Of a stretch of DNA of 64,000 nt, positions 10,481 through 21,847 are shown piece by piece. Source of the stretch: Stenotrophomonas indicatrix (lineage in GTDB: Bacteria; Pseudomonadota; Gammaproteobacteria; Xanthomonadales; Xanthomonadaceae). The notes beneath the pieces are model-generated. The model had not been told where the DNA came from and ran no database searches. It saw only the letters and a list, made by a program, of their open reading frames with translations. The stretch is from the NCBI GenBank assembly GCA_041545745.1, contig CP168152.1, positions 3,284,001 to 3,348,000 on the forward strand, in the 5' to 3' direction. The position numbers and the translations under genes are program-made. Positions within the stretch are counted from its first letter, which is position 1, and each line of letters begins with the position of its first letter.

Positions 10481-10500
10481 TACGACCGCAGCGTCACCTG

Positions 10501-10538
10501 CCAAGGCCCGGGCTCACGCCCGGGCCTTGGCTTTTTTC
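10501..10538 (+). terminator. Rho-independent terminator after the TonB-dependent receptor
   Basis: CCAAGGCCCGGGC / GCCCGGGCCTTGG forms a 13-bp stem with a short TCAC loop (10501-10530), followed by CTTTTTT. Confidence 0.93.
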
Positions 10539-10558
10539 CAAACGCGACAGCGTCCATC

Positions 10559-12010
10559 ATGGGCACCCTGACAGCTGCGGCGCGCGTGATGCCCTCTTCG
10601 AACCAACGCCTTGGCCTGGCCGCACTGACTGCACTGGTGGTCGGCTCGATGGTCGGCGCCGGCATCTTTTCGCTGCCGCAGAACGTGGCGCGCAGCGCCG
10701 GCCCGGCCGCAGCGCTGATCGGCTGGGCAGTGAGCGGCGCCGGCATGCTGATGCTCGCCTTCGTGTTCCAGGCTCTGGCCAATCGTCGCCCCGACCTGGA
10801 CACCGGCATCTACGCGTACGCGCGCGAAGGCTTCGGCAGCTACATCGGTTTCTCCGCCGCCTGGGGCTACTGGGTCGCGTCGGTACTCGGCAACGCCAGT
10901 TTCTTCGTGCTGATCTTCAGCGGTCTCGGCCATTTCGCACCGGTGTTCGGCGAAGGCAATACACCGGCCGCCATTGCCGCATCGTCGCTGTTGCTGTGGA
11001 CCGTGCACCTGCTGGTACTGCGCGGCCTGCGCACCGCGGCGATCGTCAATGGCCTGGTCACCGTGGCCAAGCTGGTGCCGATCGCGCTGTTCCTGATCCT
11101 GGCGGCCGGCGCATTCCGCATGGACGTGTTCCGCGCCGACTTCTTCGGCGCTCCCGCGCTGGGGGACATGGGTCAACAGCTGCGCGGAATGATGCTGGTC
11201 ACCGTGTGGGTGTTCATCGGCATTGAAGGCGCCAGCATCTACTCGCGCCGGGCCACACGACGCGCCGATGTCGGCCGCGCCACCGTGATCGGCTTCATCG
11301 GCGTGTGGCTGCTGCTGGTGCTGGTCAGCCTGCTGTCGATGGGTGTGCTGTCGCAGGCCGAGCTGGCGGGCCTGCCCAATCCCTCGATGGCCTACGTGCT
11401 GCGCGCGATCGTTGGCGAATGGGGCGCGACGGTGATCATCATCGGCTCGATCATCTCGGTGCTGGGCGCGCTGCTGGCGTGGGTGCTGCTGTGCGCCGAA
11501 GTACTGTTTGCCGCCGCTGGCGATGGCACGATGCCGGCCTTTCTCGGCCGCGAGAACGCACGCGGCGTGCCCGCCAATGCGCTGTGGTTGAGCAACGGTC
11601 TGATCCAGTTGTTCCTGCTGCTGGTGCTGTTCAATTCGGGCAGCTACACCAGTCTGGTGCTGCTGGCGGCTTCCATGAGCCTGGTGCCGTACTTCCTGTC
11701 CAGCGCGTTCGGCGTGAAGCTGGCCTGGCAGGGCGAGGCTTACGCCAGCGCGGCCGGTGCCCGCTGGCGCGACTTCATCGTCGCGCTGCTGGCCAGCGCC
11801 TATGCGCTGTGGCTGGTGTATGCCGGTGGCCTGGACAACCTGCTGCTGTCGGTGCTGCTGTATGTGCCGGGCGTGGTGCTGTACGCGTTGACCCGGCACC
11901 AGCGCGGCGAGCGGGTGTTCACACGTTGGGAGTGGGTGCTGTTCGGCGCGATCCTGGTGGTGGCGATCGCCACGCTGGTGGCGTTCTCACGTGGTGCGCT
12001 GAACTTGTAG
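10559..12010 (+). CDS. APC-family basic amino acid/polyamine antiporter (ArcD/YdgI-like)
   Basis: A 483-residue integral membrane protein with about 12-13 hydrophobic segments. The first segment carries the APC-superfamily signature GSMVGAGIFSLPQNVA. EGASIYSRRATRRADVGRATVIGF is characteristic of the arginine/ornithine-lysine antiporter subgroup, TC 2.A.3.2. It would exchange basic amino acids or polyamines at the inner membrane. No arginine deiminase or decarboxylase genes adjoin it, so the exact substrate is inferred only from subgroup resemblance. MPSSNQRLGL (ATG at 10589) is an equally good start, since the first ten residues are unconserved. Confidence 0.88.
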   Translation: MGTLTAAARVMPSSNQRLGLAALTALVVGSMVGAGIFSLPQNVARSAGPAAALIGWAVSGAGMLMLAFVFQALANRRPDLDTGIYAYAREGFGSYIGFSAAWGYWVASVLGNASFFVLIFSGLGHFAPVFGEGNTPAAIAASSLLLWTVHLLVLRGLRTAAIVNGLVTVAKLVPIALFLILAAGAFRMDVFRADFFGAPALGDMGQQLRGMMLVTVWVFIGIEGASIYSRRATRRADVGRATVIGFIGVWLLLVLVSLLSMGVLSQAELAGLPNPSMAYVLRAIVGEWGATVIIIGSIISVLGALLAWVLLCAEVLFAAAGDGTMPAFLGRENARGVPANALWLSNGLIQLFLLLVLFNSGSYTSLVLLAASMSLVPYFLSSAFGVKLAWQGEAYASAAGARWRDFIVALLASAYALWLVYAGGLDNLLLSVLLYVPGVVLYALTRHQRGERVFTRWEWVLFGAILVVAIATLVAFSRGALNL

Positions 12011-12043
12011 CGCCGGGCCTGCTTGATCGATCCCTCGCAATGC

Positions 12044-12062
12044 ATCCACGCATGGCGTGGAT
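12044..12062. repeat. Short palindrome ATCCACGC-ATG-GCGTGGAT
   Basis: A perfect 8-bp inverted repeat around ATG. The same 19-mer, or its reverse complement, recurs at 48593, 48662 and three times at 51194-51283, with a variant at 31175. It is a REP-like dispersed hairpin of this genome. Confidence 0.8.
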
Positions 12063-12096
12063 CCACCGCCGCACGCGATTGCACGGCGCGACACAA

Positions 12097-12132
12097 CAAA
12101 AAAGGCCTGCATCTTGCGATGCAGGCCTCTTG
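12097..12132 (-). terminator. Rho-independent terminator for tRNA-Asn / rlmH
   Basis: Read on the minus strand: AGAGGCCTGCATC, short loop, GATGCAGGCCT, then TTTTTGTTG. The stem is about 11 bp and starts a few bases after the CCA end of the tRNA. Confidence 0.85.
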
Positions 12133-12136
12133 AATG

Positions 12137-12213
12137 TGGCGCCCGAAGTTGGACTCGAACCAACGACCCCCTGATTAACAGTCAAGTGCTCTAACCGGCT
12201 GAGCTATTCGGGC
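12137..12213 (-). tRNA. tRNA-Asn (GTT)
   Basis: 77 nt on the minus strand with encoded CCA. The acceptor stem GCCCGAA/TTCGGGC, the D arm with AGCTCAG...GGTTAGAGC, the anticodon stem-loop TTGACTGTTAATCAG (anticodon GTT) and the TTCGAGTCC T-loop are all intact. It lies 22 bp after rlmH in the same orientation and has its own terminator. Confidence 0.97.
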
Positions 12214-12235
12214 AGACCGCCAGTATAACGACTCT

Positions 12236-12706
12236 TCACGCGCGATGGTAGGGGTGATTGGCCAACATCGCAGCAGCGCGATACAACTGCTCGGCCACCA
12301 CCAGCCGCACCAGCATGTGCGGCAGCGTCAGCGGGCCGATCGACCACTTTTCATCGGCCAGCGCAGACACTTCCGGCGAATGCCCTTCGGGGCCGCCGAT
12401 CAGGAACGCCAGGTCCCGGCCCTGTCCACGCCAGTGCTCCAGGCGCTGCGCCAGCTGCTCGGAACTGAGCTGCCGGCCCGGTACGTCCAGCGCAACGACA
12501 TAGGCATTCTTCGGCAACGCAGCGATCACCCGCTTGCCTTCGTCCTCGGTGGCGCGACGCGCGTCGCGCCCTTTGCCACGCAGGCCAGGCTCGATCTCCA
12601 CCAGCTCGAAGGGCAGCCAGTGCGAGAGCCGCTTCTGGTACTCGGCAAACCCCTGCGCCACCCAGCTGGGCGCGCGTTCGCCGGTGGCGATCAGGCGGGC
12701 TTTCAT
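12236..12706 (-). CDS. rlmH: 23S rRNA (pseudouridine1915-N3)-methyltransferase RlmH
   Basis: A 156-residue SPOUT methyltransferase (E. coli 155). It starts MKARLIATGERAPSWV and contains the SAM-binding knot region with LIGGPEGHSPEVSALADE, followed by LPHMLVRLVVAEQLYRA and YHR near the end. It methylates N3 of pseudouridine 1915 in helix 69 of 23S rRNA. An ATG two codons upstream lies only 1 nt after the GGAGG, whereas this ATG has a 7-nt spacing, so it is preferred. It is the last protein gene of the leuS-to-rlmH run, 63 bp after rsfS. Confidence 0.97.
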   Translation of the reverse strand: MKARLIATGERAPSWVAQGFAEYQKRLSHWLPFELVEIEPGLRGKGRDARRATEDEGKRVIAALPKNAYVVALDVPGRQLSSEQLAQRLEHWRGQGRDLAFLIGGPEGHSPEVSALADEKWSIGPLTLPHMLVRLVVAEQLYRAAAMLANHPYHRA

Positions 12707-12769
12707 CCACATTCCTCCAAAACGTCGACGGCGCCATCGGCGCCGTCGAAAACCGCATCAACGAATGGC

Positions 12770-13183
12770 TCAGGCCACTTCGTCGTCGTCGTAGGACGGC
12801 GGCTGGTCGCCAACGGTCCACAGGCGCTCGAGCGCATAGAACTCGCGCACGCGCGGCAGCATCACGTGCACGATGACGTCGCCCAGGTCGACCAGCACCC
12901 ATTCGGCTTCACGCTCGCCTTCAACACCCAGCGGCATGACGTCGATCTTCTTGGCGAAGCGCACGACCTCGTCGGCGATGGACTTCACATGGCGGGTCGA
13001 AGTGCCCGACACGACCACCATGTAGTCGGCGACGCTGGACTTGCCGCGTACATCGATCTCGACCGGGTCCTTGGCCTTCAGGTCTTCGGTGGCTTGACGG
13101 ACGCTGGCCAGCAGTTCCGGCACGGAGGGCGGCGGGCTGGGCAGATCGACCTTGATGGTCTGGGGCTGGGTCTGGTTGCTCAA
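12770..13183 (-). CDS. rsfS: Ribosome silencing factor RsfS (YbeB/Iojap)
   Basis: 137 residues. The Iojap core ([32 protein letters not shown] ... [29 protein letters not shown]) is complete. RsfS binds ribosomal protein uL14 and blocks 30S-50S joining during starvation. Compared with the ~105-residue E. coli protein it carries about 20 extra N-terminal residues and a short acidic tail (YDDDEVA). Position between nadD and rlmH is the classical order. Confidence 0.96.
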   Translation of the reverse strand: MSNQTQPQTIKVDLPSPPPSVPELLASVRQATEDLKAKDPVEIDVRGKSSVADYMVVVSGTSTRHVKSIADEVVRFAKKIDVMPLGVEGEREAEWVLVDLGDVIVHVMLPRVREFYALERLWTVGDQPPSYDDDEVA

Positions 13184-13241
13184 AGCGGGTCGACTCGATA
13201 AACGTAGAAGCGATTATACGGCCACAGCGCGGCAACCGTAT

Positions 13242-13907
13242 TCACGAGGTGGCGGAGCGGTACAGGCCGTGGCCAGAAACATAGTCGGCCACCGCCGGTG
13301 CCAGCATGGCCCGCCAGGGGCCGCCCGCGGCGATCTGGGTGCGCACGGCACTGGCCGATTCCTCGCGCAGCGGGTGGTGCAGGCGCAGGATGCGGCCGGC
13401 CGGGCTGGCAAGCAGGGCCTGCTCATTGTCGGCCCAGCGCCCCTCGGTAGCCTGACCCAGCGCACCGTCGACACTGGCCAGAAGCGGACTGCCTGGACGC
13501 TCGGCGACGATGAAATGGGCCAGCCCGAACAGCGCCTGCCACTCATGCCAGCTGGGCAGGCCCAGCAGGCTGTCGGCCCCCACCAGCCACGCCAACGGAC
13601 GGCTGGGGCCAAGTTCGGCACGCAGTTCGCGCAGGGTATCGACGGTATAGGACGGCCTGCCGGGAAAGCGCGCCGCCCGATCCAGCTCACGGCGGTCCAG
13701 CAGCAGGCCCGGTTCATCGCCGACGGCCAGGCCGAGCATGGTGCAGCGCTGTTCGGCGGTCGCGCCCGGCACCGCGCGGTGCGGCGGGTCGGCGGCAGGC
13801 AGCATGCGCACTGCCACCTGCAGCTCATCGCGCGCAGCGCGCGCGATCGCCAGATGGCCCAGATGCACCGGATCGAAGGTGCCCCCGTAATAGATCCGCA
13901 GGCTCAT
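13242..13907 (-). CDS. nadD: Nicotinate-nucleotide adenylyltransferase NadD
   Basis: 221 residues with the nucleotidyltransferase P-loop-like motif YYGGTFDPVHLGHL at residues 7-20, RMLPAADPPHR for dinucleotide contact, and the central LAWLVGADSLLGLPSWHEW. It makes deamido-NAD from nicotinate mononucleotide and ATP. The C-terminal adenylate-binding ISSTxIR motif is degenerate here (SASAVRTQI), as in several gammaproteobacteria. It is 3 bp from holA, in the same operon. Confidence 0.95.
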   Translation of the reverse strand: MSLRIYYGGTFDPVHLGHLAIARAARDELQVAVRMLPAADPPHRAVPGATAEQRCTMLGLAVGDEPGLLLDRRELDRAARFPGRPSYTVDTLRELRAELGPSRPLAWLVGADSLLGLPSWHEWQALFGLAHFIVAERPGSPLLASVDGALGQATEGRWADNEQALLASPAGRILRLHHPLREESASAVRTQIAAGGPWRAMLAPAVADYVSGHGLYRSATS

Positions 13908-13910
13908 GGA

Positions 13911-14948
13911 TCAGGCCCGGACGAGCAGCCGTACCGCGCGTGCCTCGGCCACCGCCACCAGCAGGCGCTCAAGCGCGAGCCAGGCATCGCCGTCGGCGCG
14001 CCCCTTGGCGATGCGGTCAACCAGCCCTGCTTCGGCCACGAAACGCTCCCAGCGCTTGCCTTCCGGATGCCGCTGCAGGGCACGTTTGTAGGGTGCCTGC
14101 CGCGACTCCCAGATACCGCGGGATTTCATCTCCGCAGCCAGATTGCCGCCGCGTGCCTGTACCCGTGCCAGGCCGGCACCGGCCAGCAGTTCGCGAATCA
14201 CGATCGGCATCAGCGCGGCCACGGCCTCGCCTTCGCCGCGCAGACCGGCCAGCATCCTCAGCACGGCCTGTGGCTGGCCGGAGAACGTGGCTTCCACCAG
14301 CCGGAACACATCGTAGCGGGCGGCATCGGCCACCAGCGACTCCATCCGTTCCACGTCCAGGGTCTGGCCGTCGGCCAGCAAGACGAGCTTGTCGATCTCC
14401 TGCGCAGCCGCCAGCAGGTTGCCTTCCACGCGTTCGGCCAGGCGCTGCACGGCGGCCGGCTCGGCGCGCAGGCCCCTGCTGCGCAGGCGCCGTTCGATCC
14501 AGTCCGACAGCTCATGTGGCTTGATGGCCCAGGCCACCGACAGCACGCCGACGCGGTTCACCGCCTCGGCCCATTTGCCCTGGTGCGCCTTGCTCCATTC
14601 GTTGGCGGTGATCATCAGGATCACGTCCGGCGCCGGGTTGGCGCAGAACCGGCTGATCACCTCACCGCCGTCCTTGCCCGGCTTGCCGCTGGGCAGGCGC
14701 ACTTCCACCAGGCGGCGGGCACTGAACAGGCTGGGGGCATTGAAGCTGGCGTCGAGCTGGTTCCAGTCGAAATCACGGCCATCGGCATCGAACACTTCGC
14801 GCTCGTCGATGCCGGCCGCGCGTGCGCGGGCCCGCACGGCGTCAGCCGCCTCCAGCACGCGCAGTGTTTCCGGGCCGGCGATCAGATATACCGGCGCCAG
14901 CGCCGTGTCGCCGCCCTGCCCGGCCAGCTGTTCCGGTCGCAGTTCCAT
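13911..14948 (-). CDS. holA: DNA polymerase III subunit delta
   Basis: 345 residues (E. coli HolA 343). It starts MELRPEQLAGQ and contains VYLIAGPETLRVLEAADAVRARA and the degenerate ATPase-like N-domain, SGKPGKDGGEVI and later VEGNLLAAAQEIDKLVLL, typical of the helical lid and collar. Delta is the wrench of the clamp loader that opens the beta sliding clamp. It is 12 bp after lptE and 3 bp before nadD. Confidence 0.95.
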   Translation of the reverse strand: MELRPEQLAGQGGDTALAPVYLIAGPETLRVLEAADAVRARARAAGIDEREVFDADGRDFDWNQLDASFNAPSLFSARRLVEVRLPSGKPGKDGGEVISRFCANPAPDVILMITANEWSKAHQGKWAEAVNRVGVLSVAWAIKPHELSDWIERRLRSRGLRAEPAAVQRLAERVEGNLLAAAQEIDKLVLLADGQTLDVERMESLVADAARYDVFRLVEATFSGQPQAVLRMLAGLRGEGEAVAALMPIVIRELLAGAGLARVQARGGNLAAEMKSRGIWESRQAPYKRALQRHPEGKRWERFVAEAGLVDRIAKGRADGDAWLALERLLVAVAEARAVRLLVRA

Positions 14949-14960
14949 CAGGCGCCCGGC

Positions 14961-15536
14961 TCAGTGCTGGACGGCGGGTGCGGGCTCGACCGGATCGTGC
15001 TCGACCGGCTTCGGTGCCGACAGGCTGCCGCCCTTTTCCAGTTCGGCGCGGACCACGCTGTCGATACGGCGGATGATCGAGGCCGACATTTCGCGGCGCA
15101 GTTCGTCAGCCAGGATCTCGCGTTCGGTGGTGGTACCGGTGGCGTCGGTCGGCGGCGACACGTAGTCGCGCGACAGTTCGATCACCTGCTGCGGCACCAG
15201 TTCGCTGCCATCTTCGCGGCGGAAGATGAAGATCACCGCATAGCGCAGGCTGTATTCCTGCGCGCGGCCCTGCGAGTCGATGGCAATGGGCAGGTCGCCC
15301 CAGCGTTCGGACAGCACCTGCAGCTGGGCATTGGGGCCCTTGCTGTCCTCATCGGCCAAGCGTGCACCGGAGGCCAGCAGGCTGCGGTTCAACAGCTTGA
15401 CCAGCTCGCTGTAGGGCGCGGTGGATACCACCTTCACCGGCGCCGTATCGGTCGGCAGCATCAGCTTGTTGCGCAGGTGGAAACCACAGCCGGCGAGGCC
15501 GAGGACGAGAACGAGGGCAAGCAGGATTCGGGTCAT
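14961..15536 (-). CDS. lptE: LPS-assembly lipoprotein LptE
   Basis: 191 residues. A lipoprotein signal (MTRILLALVLVLGLAGC, acylated Cys17) is followed by GFHLRNK, the conserved start of mature LptE/RlpB. The middle contains SLLASGARLADEDSKGPNAQLQVLSERW and YVSPPTDATGTTTEREILADELRREM. LptE plugs the LptD barrel for LPS insertion in the outer membrane. A longer upstream frame has no lipobox in place, so this ATG is chosen. The C-terminus carries an added Pro/Glu-rich tail. Confidence 0.95.
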   Translation of the reverse strand: MTRILLALVLVLGLAGCGFHLRNKLMLPTDTAPVKVVSTAPYSELVKLLNRSLLASGARLADEDSKGPNAQLQVLSERWGDLPIAIDSQGRAQEYSLRYAVIFIFRREDGSELVPQQVIELSRDYVSPPTDATGTTTEREILADELRREMSASIIRRIDSVVRAELEKGGSLSAPKPVEHDPVEPAPAVQH

Positions 15537-15675
15537 GGAGACAGTCTGGCGGAGCCGGGCGATCACGGCAACAGACAGGGTGCCCGAGGCCGCGTGAACG
15601 CAGGGCCATCGGCCGGGCACGCCCGGCGTGGCGACAACGCACCGGCCACCAGGATGGCGGCCGGTGCCGGGTACA
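15537..15675 (-). other. leuS-lptE spacer with hairpin
   Basis: 139 bp without a gene. On the minus strand GCACCGGCC and GGCCGGTGC pair around an 11-nt loop just after the leuS stop, with no good T-run. It may be a partial terminator or attenuator lowering lptE-to-rlmH expression relative to leuS. Confidence 0.4.
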
Positions 15676-18420
<2,745 letters not shown>

Positions 18421-19038
18421 TCAGCGCCTGCGCGACAGAGGCAAGGCCAAGGCCAGCCACAGCGCCCAGCAGGCAAAGGCCAGCCGCTGGGCCAACGCCG
18501 CCGGCAGTACACCCGGCAGGCCGAACGCCAGCACACCGGCGCCGATCCCGCAGGCCAGCGCCAGCAGGCCCAGCCTGCGCCCACCGGGATGCCGCAGCCG
18601 TGCCGCACCCAGCATCACGCTGCCGGCGACAAAAGCCAGCGCCCAGACCATCCACACACTGGCGTGCAGCTTGCTGGCGGGGCCCTGCATGTCCATCTGG
18701 TCCTCGAAATCCAGCGGCAGCAGACCCATTGCGATGAAGGCAAGCGCGGCCAGCAGCAGCATCTGGCTGCCCACGCGTGCCGTCCAGGCGACGTCCACCG
18801 GTAGTTGCCGGCGCAGGCGCTCGGCCACCACGACCGCCAGTGCCCCCGGCAGCACCAGCCCCAGCAGGTTGAAGCCCAGCGCATGGGGAATGCCGTGCGC
18901 GCCCAGCCAGGTCACCGGATGCAGTGCCTGCGAGTAGTCCGGCAGCGCTTCACCAAAACCGGCCACCGACAGCACGAACAGGGCTGCGGCGAGCACGCCC
19001 ACCCAACGATCCAGCCGAACCACGGACATCGCAGCCAC
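18421..19038 (-). CDS. DUF998-family integral membrane protein
   Basis: 205 residues, six predicted transmembrane helices. The stretch SQALHPVTWLGAHGIPHALGFNLLGLVLPG is the kind of conserved loop-helix seen in DUF998 proteins, and the segment between TM3 and TM4 has LPLDFEDQMDMQGPASKLH. Function unknown. It stands alone between leuS and a plus-strand gene, so its promoter lies in 19039-19181. A second protein of similar architecture is encoded at 39965-40582. Confidence 0.75.
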   Translation of the reverse strand: MAAMSVVRLDRWVGVLAAALFVLSVAGFGEALPDYSQALHPVTWLGAHGIPHALGFNLLGLVLPGALAVVVAERLRRQLPVDVAWTARVGSQMLLLAALAFIAMGLLPLDFEDQMDMQGPASKLHASVWMVWALAFVAGSVMLGAARLRHPGGRRLGLLALACGIGAGVLAFGLPGVLPAALAQRLAFACWALWLALALPLSRRR

Positions 19039-19181
19039 TCTTCAGGAGAACATCAGCGCATTGTCGCGGCAGCTGGCACCTCCGCCAAGCTGTCCGGGAT
19101 TTCATGAGGAAGTGGCCCCAGGGTTGAGACCGACATGGTTCGTCACCATAGAATCGGTCTCCAGATGCCGAACGATGCCCC

Positions 19182-20039
19182 ATGACCGAGACGACCTACG
19201 TATTCGACGCCACCACCGCTACCTTCGAGGCGGACGTGCTGCAGAAGTCGCTGCAGACGCCGGTCCTGGTGGACTTCTGGGCGGCCTGGTGCGAGCCGTG
19301 CAAGACCCTCGGCCCGATGCTGGAGAAGCTGGCCGGCGAATACAACGGCGCCTTCGAGCTGGCCAAGGTCGATGTGGACAAGGAACAGCAGATTGCCGCG
19401 GCCTTCCAGATCCGTTCGGTGCCCACCGTATTCCTGGTCAAGGGTGGGCAGCTGGTGGACGGCTTCCCCGGCGCCCTGCCGGAAGGCCAGCTGCGTGAAT
19501 TCCTGGCCCAGCACGGCGTGGTGCCGGCCGATATCGGCGACACCAGTGCCGAGGACGAGGCCCCGCTGGACCCGCAGGCACAGGTGGACGTACTGCGCGC
19601 GCAGATCGCCGCCGAGCCGGACAAGGATGAGCTGAAGCTCGACCTGGCCCTGGCCCTGCTGCAGCTCGGCGGCGTGGACGAAGCCGGCACCCTGATCGAT
19701 GCCCTGCCCGCCAACCTGGCCACCGACGACCGCGCCGTGCGTGGCCGCGCCCGGCTCTCCTTCGCCGCCGCGCTGAAGGATGCCCCGCCCGCCGAGGTAC
19801 TGGATGCGCGCATCGCCGCCGACGGCAAGGATCTGCAGGCGCGTCACCTGCGCGGTGTGCAGTTGCTGCTGGCCGGCGAGGACGAAGCCGCACTGGAACA
19901 GTTCCTGGAGATGCTGCGGATCGACCGCGGTTTCCAGGAAGGATTGCCGCGCAAGGCGCTGATCGATGCCTTCAACGTCATCGCCGATGAAGACCTGGTA
20001 GGCCGTTCGCGGCGCCGGATGGCCTCCCTGCTGTTCTGA
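19182..20039 (+). CDS. Thioredoxin-TPR co-chaperone, CnoX/YbbN-like
   Basis: 285 residues. An N-terminal thioredoxin domain has the active site WCEPCK (Cys37, Cys40) in VDFWAAWCEPCK, and cis-Pro in RSVPTVFLVKGG. A linker rich in Asp/Glu follows, then a C-terminal TPR-like region (DELKLDLALALLQLGGVDEAGTLIDALP ... ARHLRGVQLLLAGEDEAALEQFLEMLRID). This is the CnoX (YbbN) layout: holdase plus thioredoxin that hands substrates to DnaK/GroEL under oxidative stress. Unlike E. coli YbbN, which lost the first Cys (SxxC), both cysteines are kept, so redox activity is likely. Confidence 0.9.
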   Translation: MTETTYVFDATTATFEADVLQKSLQTPVLVDFWAAWCEPCKTLGPMLEKLAGEYNGAFELAKVDVDKEQQIAAAFQIRSVPTVFLVKGGQLVDGFPGALPEGQLREFLAQHGVVPADIGDTSAEDEAPLDPQAQVDVLRAQIAAEPDKDELKLDLALALLQLGGVDEAGTLIDALPANLATDDRAVRGRARLSFAAALKDAPPAEVLDARIAADGKDLQARHLRGVQLLLAGEDEAALEQFLEMLRIDRGFQEGLPRKALIDAFNVIADEDLVGRSRRRMASLLF

Positions 20040-20074
20040 ACGGCGACGGCATCGTTCAGAATACCTGCACTGAA

Positions 20075-20094
20075 CGCGGGCAATAATGCCCGCG
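20075..20094. other. Hairpin after the CnoX-like gene
   Basis: CGCGGGCA / TGCCCGCG with a 4-nt loop, 36 bp after the stop. No T-run follows, so termination is doubtful. Confidence 0.4.
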
Positions 20095-20191
20095 ATGGTG
20101 GCCCCCAGGGCCGCCACGATCCGTTCGGGGGGATGAGGTCGGGGCCATGGGGTCTTGCAGCTGCGCCCCCGCTTTGCCGGGACAGCATTCC

Positions 20192-21847
20192 GTGACCGTT
20201 GGCCGCTCGTCGTCTTTCATCATCCGTTTCCTGCGCACCCTGCTGTGTGCCGTCTGCCTGTTGCCGGCGCTCGCCAGCGCGCAGGACTGGAACTATCGGG
20301 TCCGCCCCGGCGATACCCTGTGGGACCTGGGCGCTGCCTACCTCAAGCCCAGCGTGGGCTGGCAGCAGCTGCAGCAGCACAACCGCATCGACAATCCATA
20401 CCGGCTGCCGCCGGGCGAACTGCTGCGCTTCCCGATCGGCTGGCTGCGCGTTGAACCCGCCCCGGCGCGGGTACTCGCAGTGCGTGGACAGGTTGAACTG
20501 AGCGCAGCCGATGGCAGCAGCAGCCGCGCCGTGCGCGCCGGCGAGCAGCTGCACATCGGCGACGCGATCCAGACCAAGGCCGACTCCAGCATCACCCTTG
20601 AATTCGCCGACGCGTCGCGGTTGCAGCTGCGCGAGTACTCACGCCTGCGCCTGGACCAGCTCAGCCGTTATGGTCGCACCGGCATGGTCGATACCCGCCT
20701 GCGCCTGCAGCAGGGACGCGCCAGCAACCGGGTCACCCCTGCGCGCGGGCCCGCCTCGCGCTACATCATCGATGCACCGACGGCCACCAGCAGCGTGCGC
20801 GGCACCGTGTTCCGGGTCAGCGCCGGCGATGACGCCCATGCTGGCGCCACCGAAGTACTGGAAGGCAAAGTGCAGGTCGGCAACCTGCATGGCCAGCGAT
20901 TGGTGCACCCCGGTCAGGCCAGCCGCAGCGCCGGCAGTGGAACAGCACCCGAAGCGGTTTCCGGTTTGCTGCCGGCACCGCGCCTGCGTGCCGATGCCAC
21001 CCGCCTGGGCGCCCTGCCGGCCCAACTCGCGTGGGAGCCGGTGACCGGCGCCGATCACTACCGGGTGGAAGTGGTGCAGGCCGCCACCCCGGAAATCCTG
21101 TTGTTTGCCGCCGACACCGCCGACACCGGACTGGTGATTGGTGAGCTGCCGCCGGGAGCGCTGCGCCTGCTGCTGCGCGCAGTGGATGCACAGGGTGTGG
21201 AAGGTCTCGATGCCAGCGAGGATTTCGTCCTCAGCGACCAGCCGCCACCGCCACTGACCATTTCCCCACTGCAGGGACAGGAGGTCAACAGTGATCGGCC
21301 GCGCTTCCACTGGAGCCAGGCGCCCGGCGCCAGCAGCAGCGTCCTGCAGGTTGCCGACGAGCCGCAGTTCCTGCAGCCACTGCGCGAACAGAGCACCGGC
21401 GGCACCGACCTGCGCCTGGGCGAGCCGCTGCCTCCCGGCCAGTACTACTGGCGGATCGCTTCGCGTGATGGTCAGGGCCACCAGGGTCGCTATGGCCAAG
21501 CACTGACGCTGCAACTGACCGATGAACCGGTGGACCCGGCACTGCAGCCACCCGAAGCAACGGATGGCCAGCTGACCCTGCGCTGGCAAGCGGGAAGCGA
21601 TGGACAGCGCTACCGGGTGCAGGTCGATCGTCGCGGTGATTTCATCGCGCCGCTGGTCGATACCACCGTTGACCAACCGCAGCTCAGCTTCAAGCGCCCG
21701 TGGCGCGGCACGCTGCACATCCGCGTGCAGTACATCGACGACGATGGCCACGCTGGTCCGTTCTCGCCTGCGCAGCAGGTCAAGCTGCCGTGTCGCCTGT
21801 GCTACGGCGCGGGCGGCGGTGTCCTGCTGCTGTGGTTGTTGCTGTGA
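20192..21847 (+). CDS. Exported LysM-FecR domain protein
   Basis: About 551 residues from a GTG start. From 20147 an ATG would add 15 residues ahead of the signal peptide RFLRTLLCAVCLLPALASAQ, which is less typical. The mature protein begins with a LysM domain (NYRVRPGDTLWDLGAAYLKP ... LPPGELLRFP) that binds peptidoglycan, then a FecR domain (VRAGEQLHIGDAIQTKADSSITLEFADASRLQL ... TATSSVRGTVFRVS), then two fibronectin-like repeats (GADHYRVEVVQ; YYWRIASRDGQGHQG). The C-terminal hydrophobic tail GGGVLLLWLLL may anchor it. The stop overlaps the GTG of the diguanylate cyclase gene (GTGA), so the two proteins are probably made together and may work as periplasmic ligand/sensor and signal output. 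Confidence 0.85.
   Translation: MTVGRSSSFIIRFLRTLLCAVCLLPALASAQDWNYRVRPGDTLWDLGAAYLKPSVGWQQLQQHNRIDNPYRLPPGELLRFPIGWLRVEPAPARVLAVRGQVELSAADGSSSRAVRAGEQLHIGDAIQTKADSSITLEFADASRLQLREYSRLRLDQLSRYGRTGMVDTRLRLQQGRASNRVTPARGPASRYIIDAPTATSSVRGTVFRVSAGDDAHAGATEVLEGKVQVGNLHGQRLVHPGQASRSAGSGTAPEAVSGLLPAPRLRADATRLGALPAQLAWEPVTGADHYRVEVVQAATPEILLFAADTADTGLVIGELPPGALRLLLRAVDAQGVEGLDASEDFVLSDQPPPPLTISPLQGQEVNSDRPRFHWSQAPGASSSVLQVADEPQFLQPLREQSTGGTDLRLGEPLPPGQYYWRIASRDGQGHQGRYGQALTLQLTDEPVDPALQPPEATDGQLTLRWQAGSDGQRYRVQVDRRGDFIAPLVDTTVDQPQLSFKRPWRGTLHIRVQYIDDDGHAGPFSPAQQVKLPCRLCYGAGGGVLLLWLLL

Noticed and set aside
7616..10504. 962-codon minus-strand frame opposite the TonB-dependent receptor
   Set aside because: Receptor frame has signal peptide, plug and barrel; the other has none of these.
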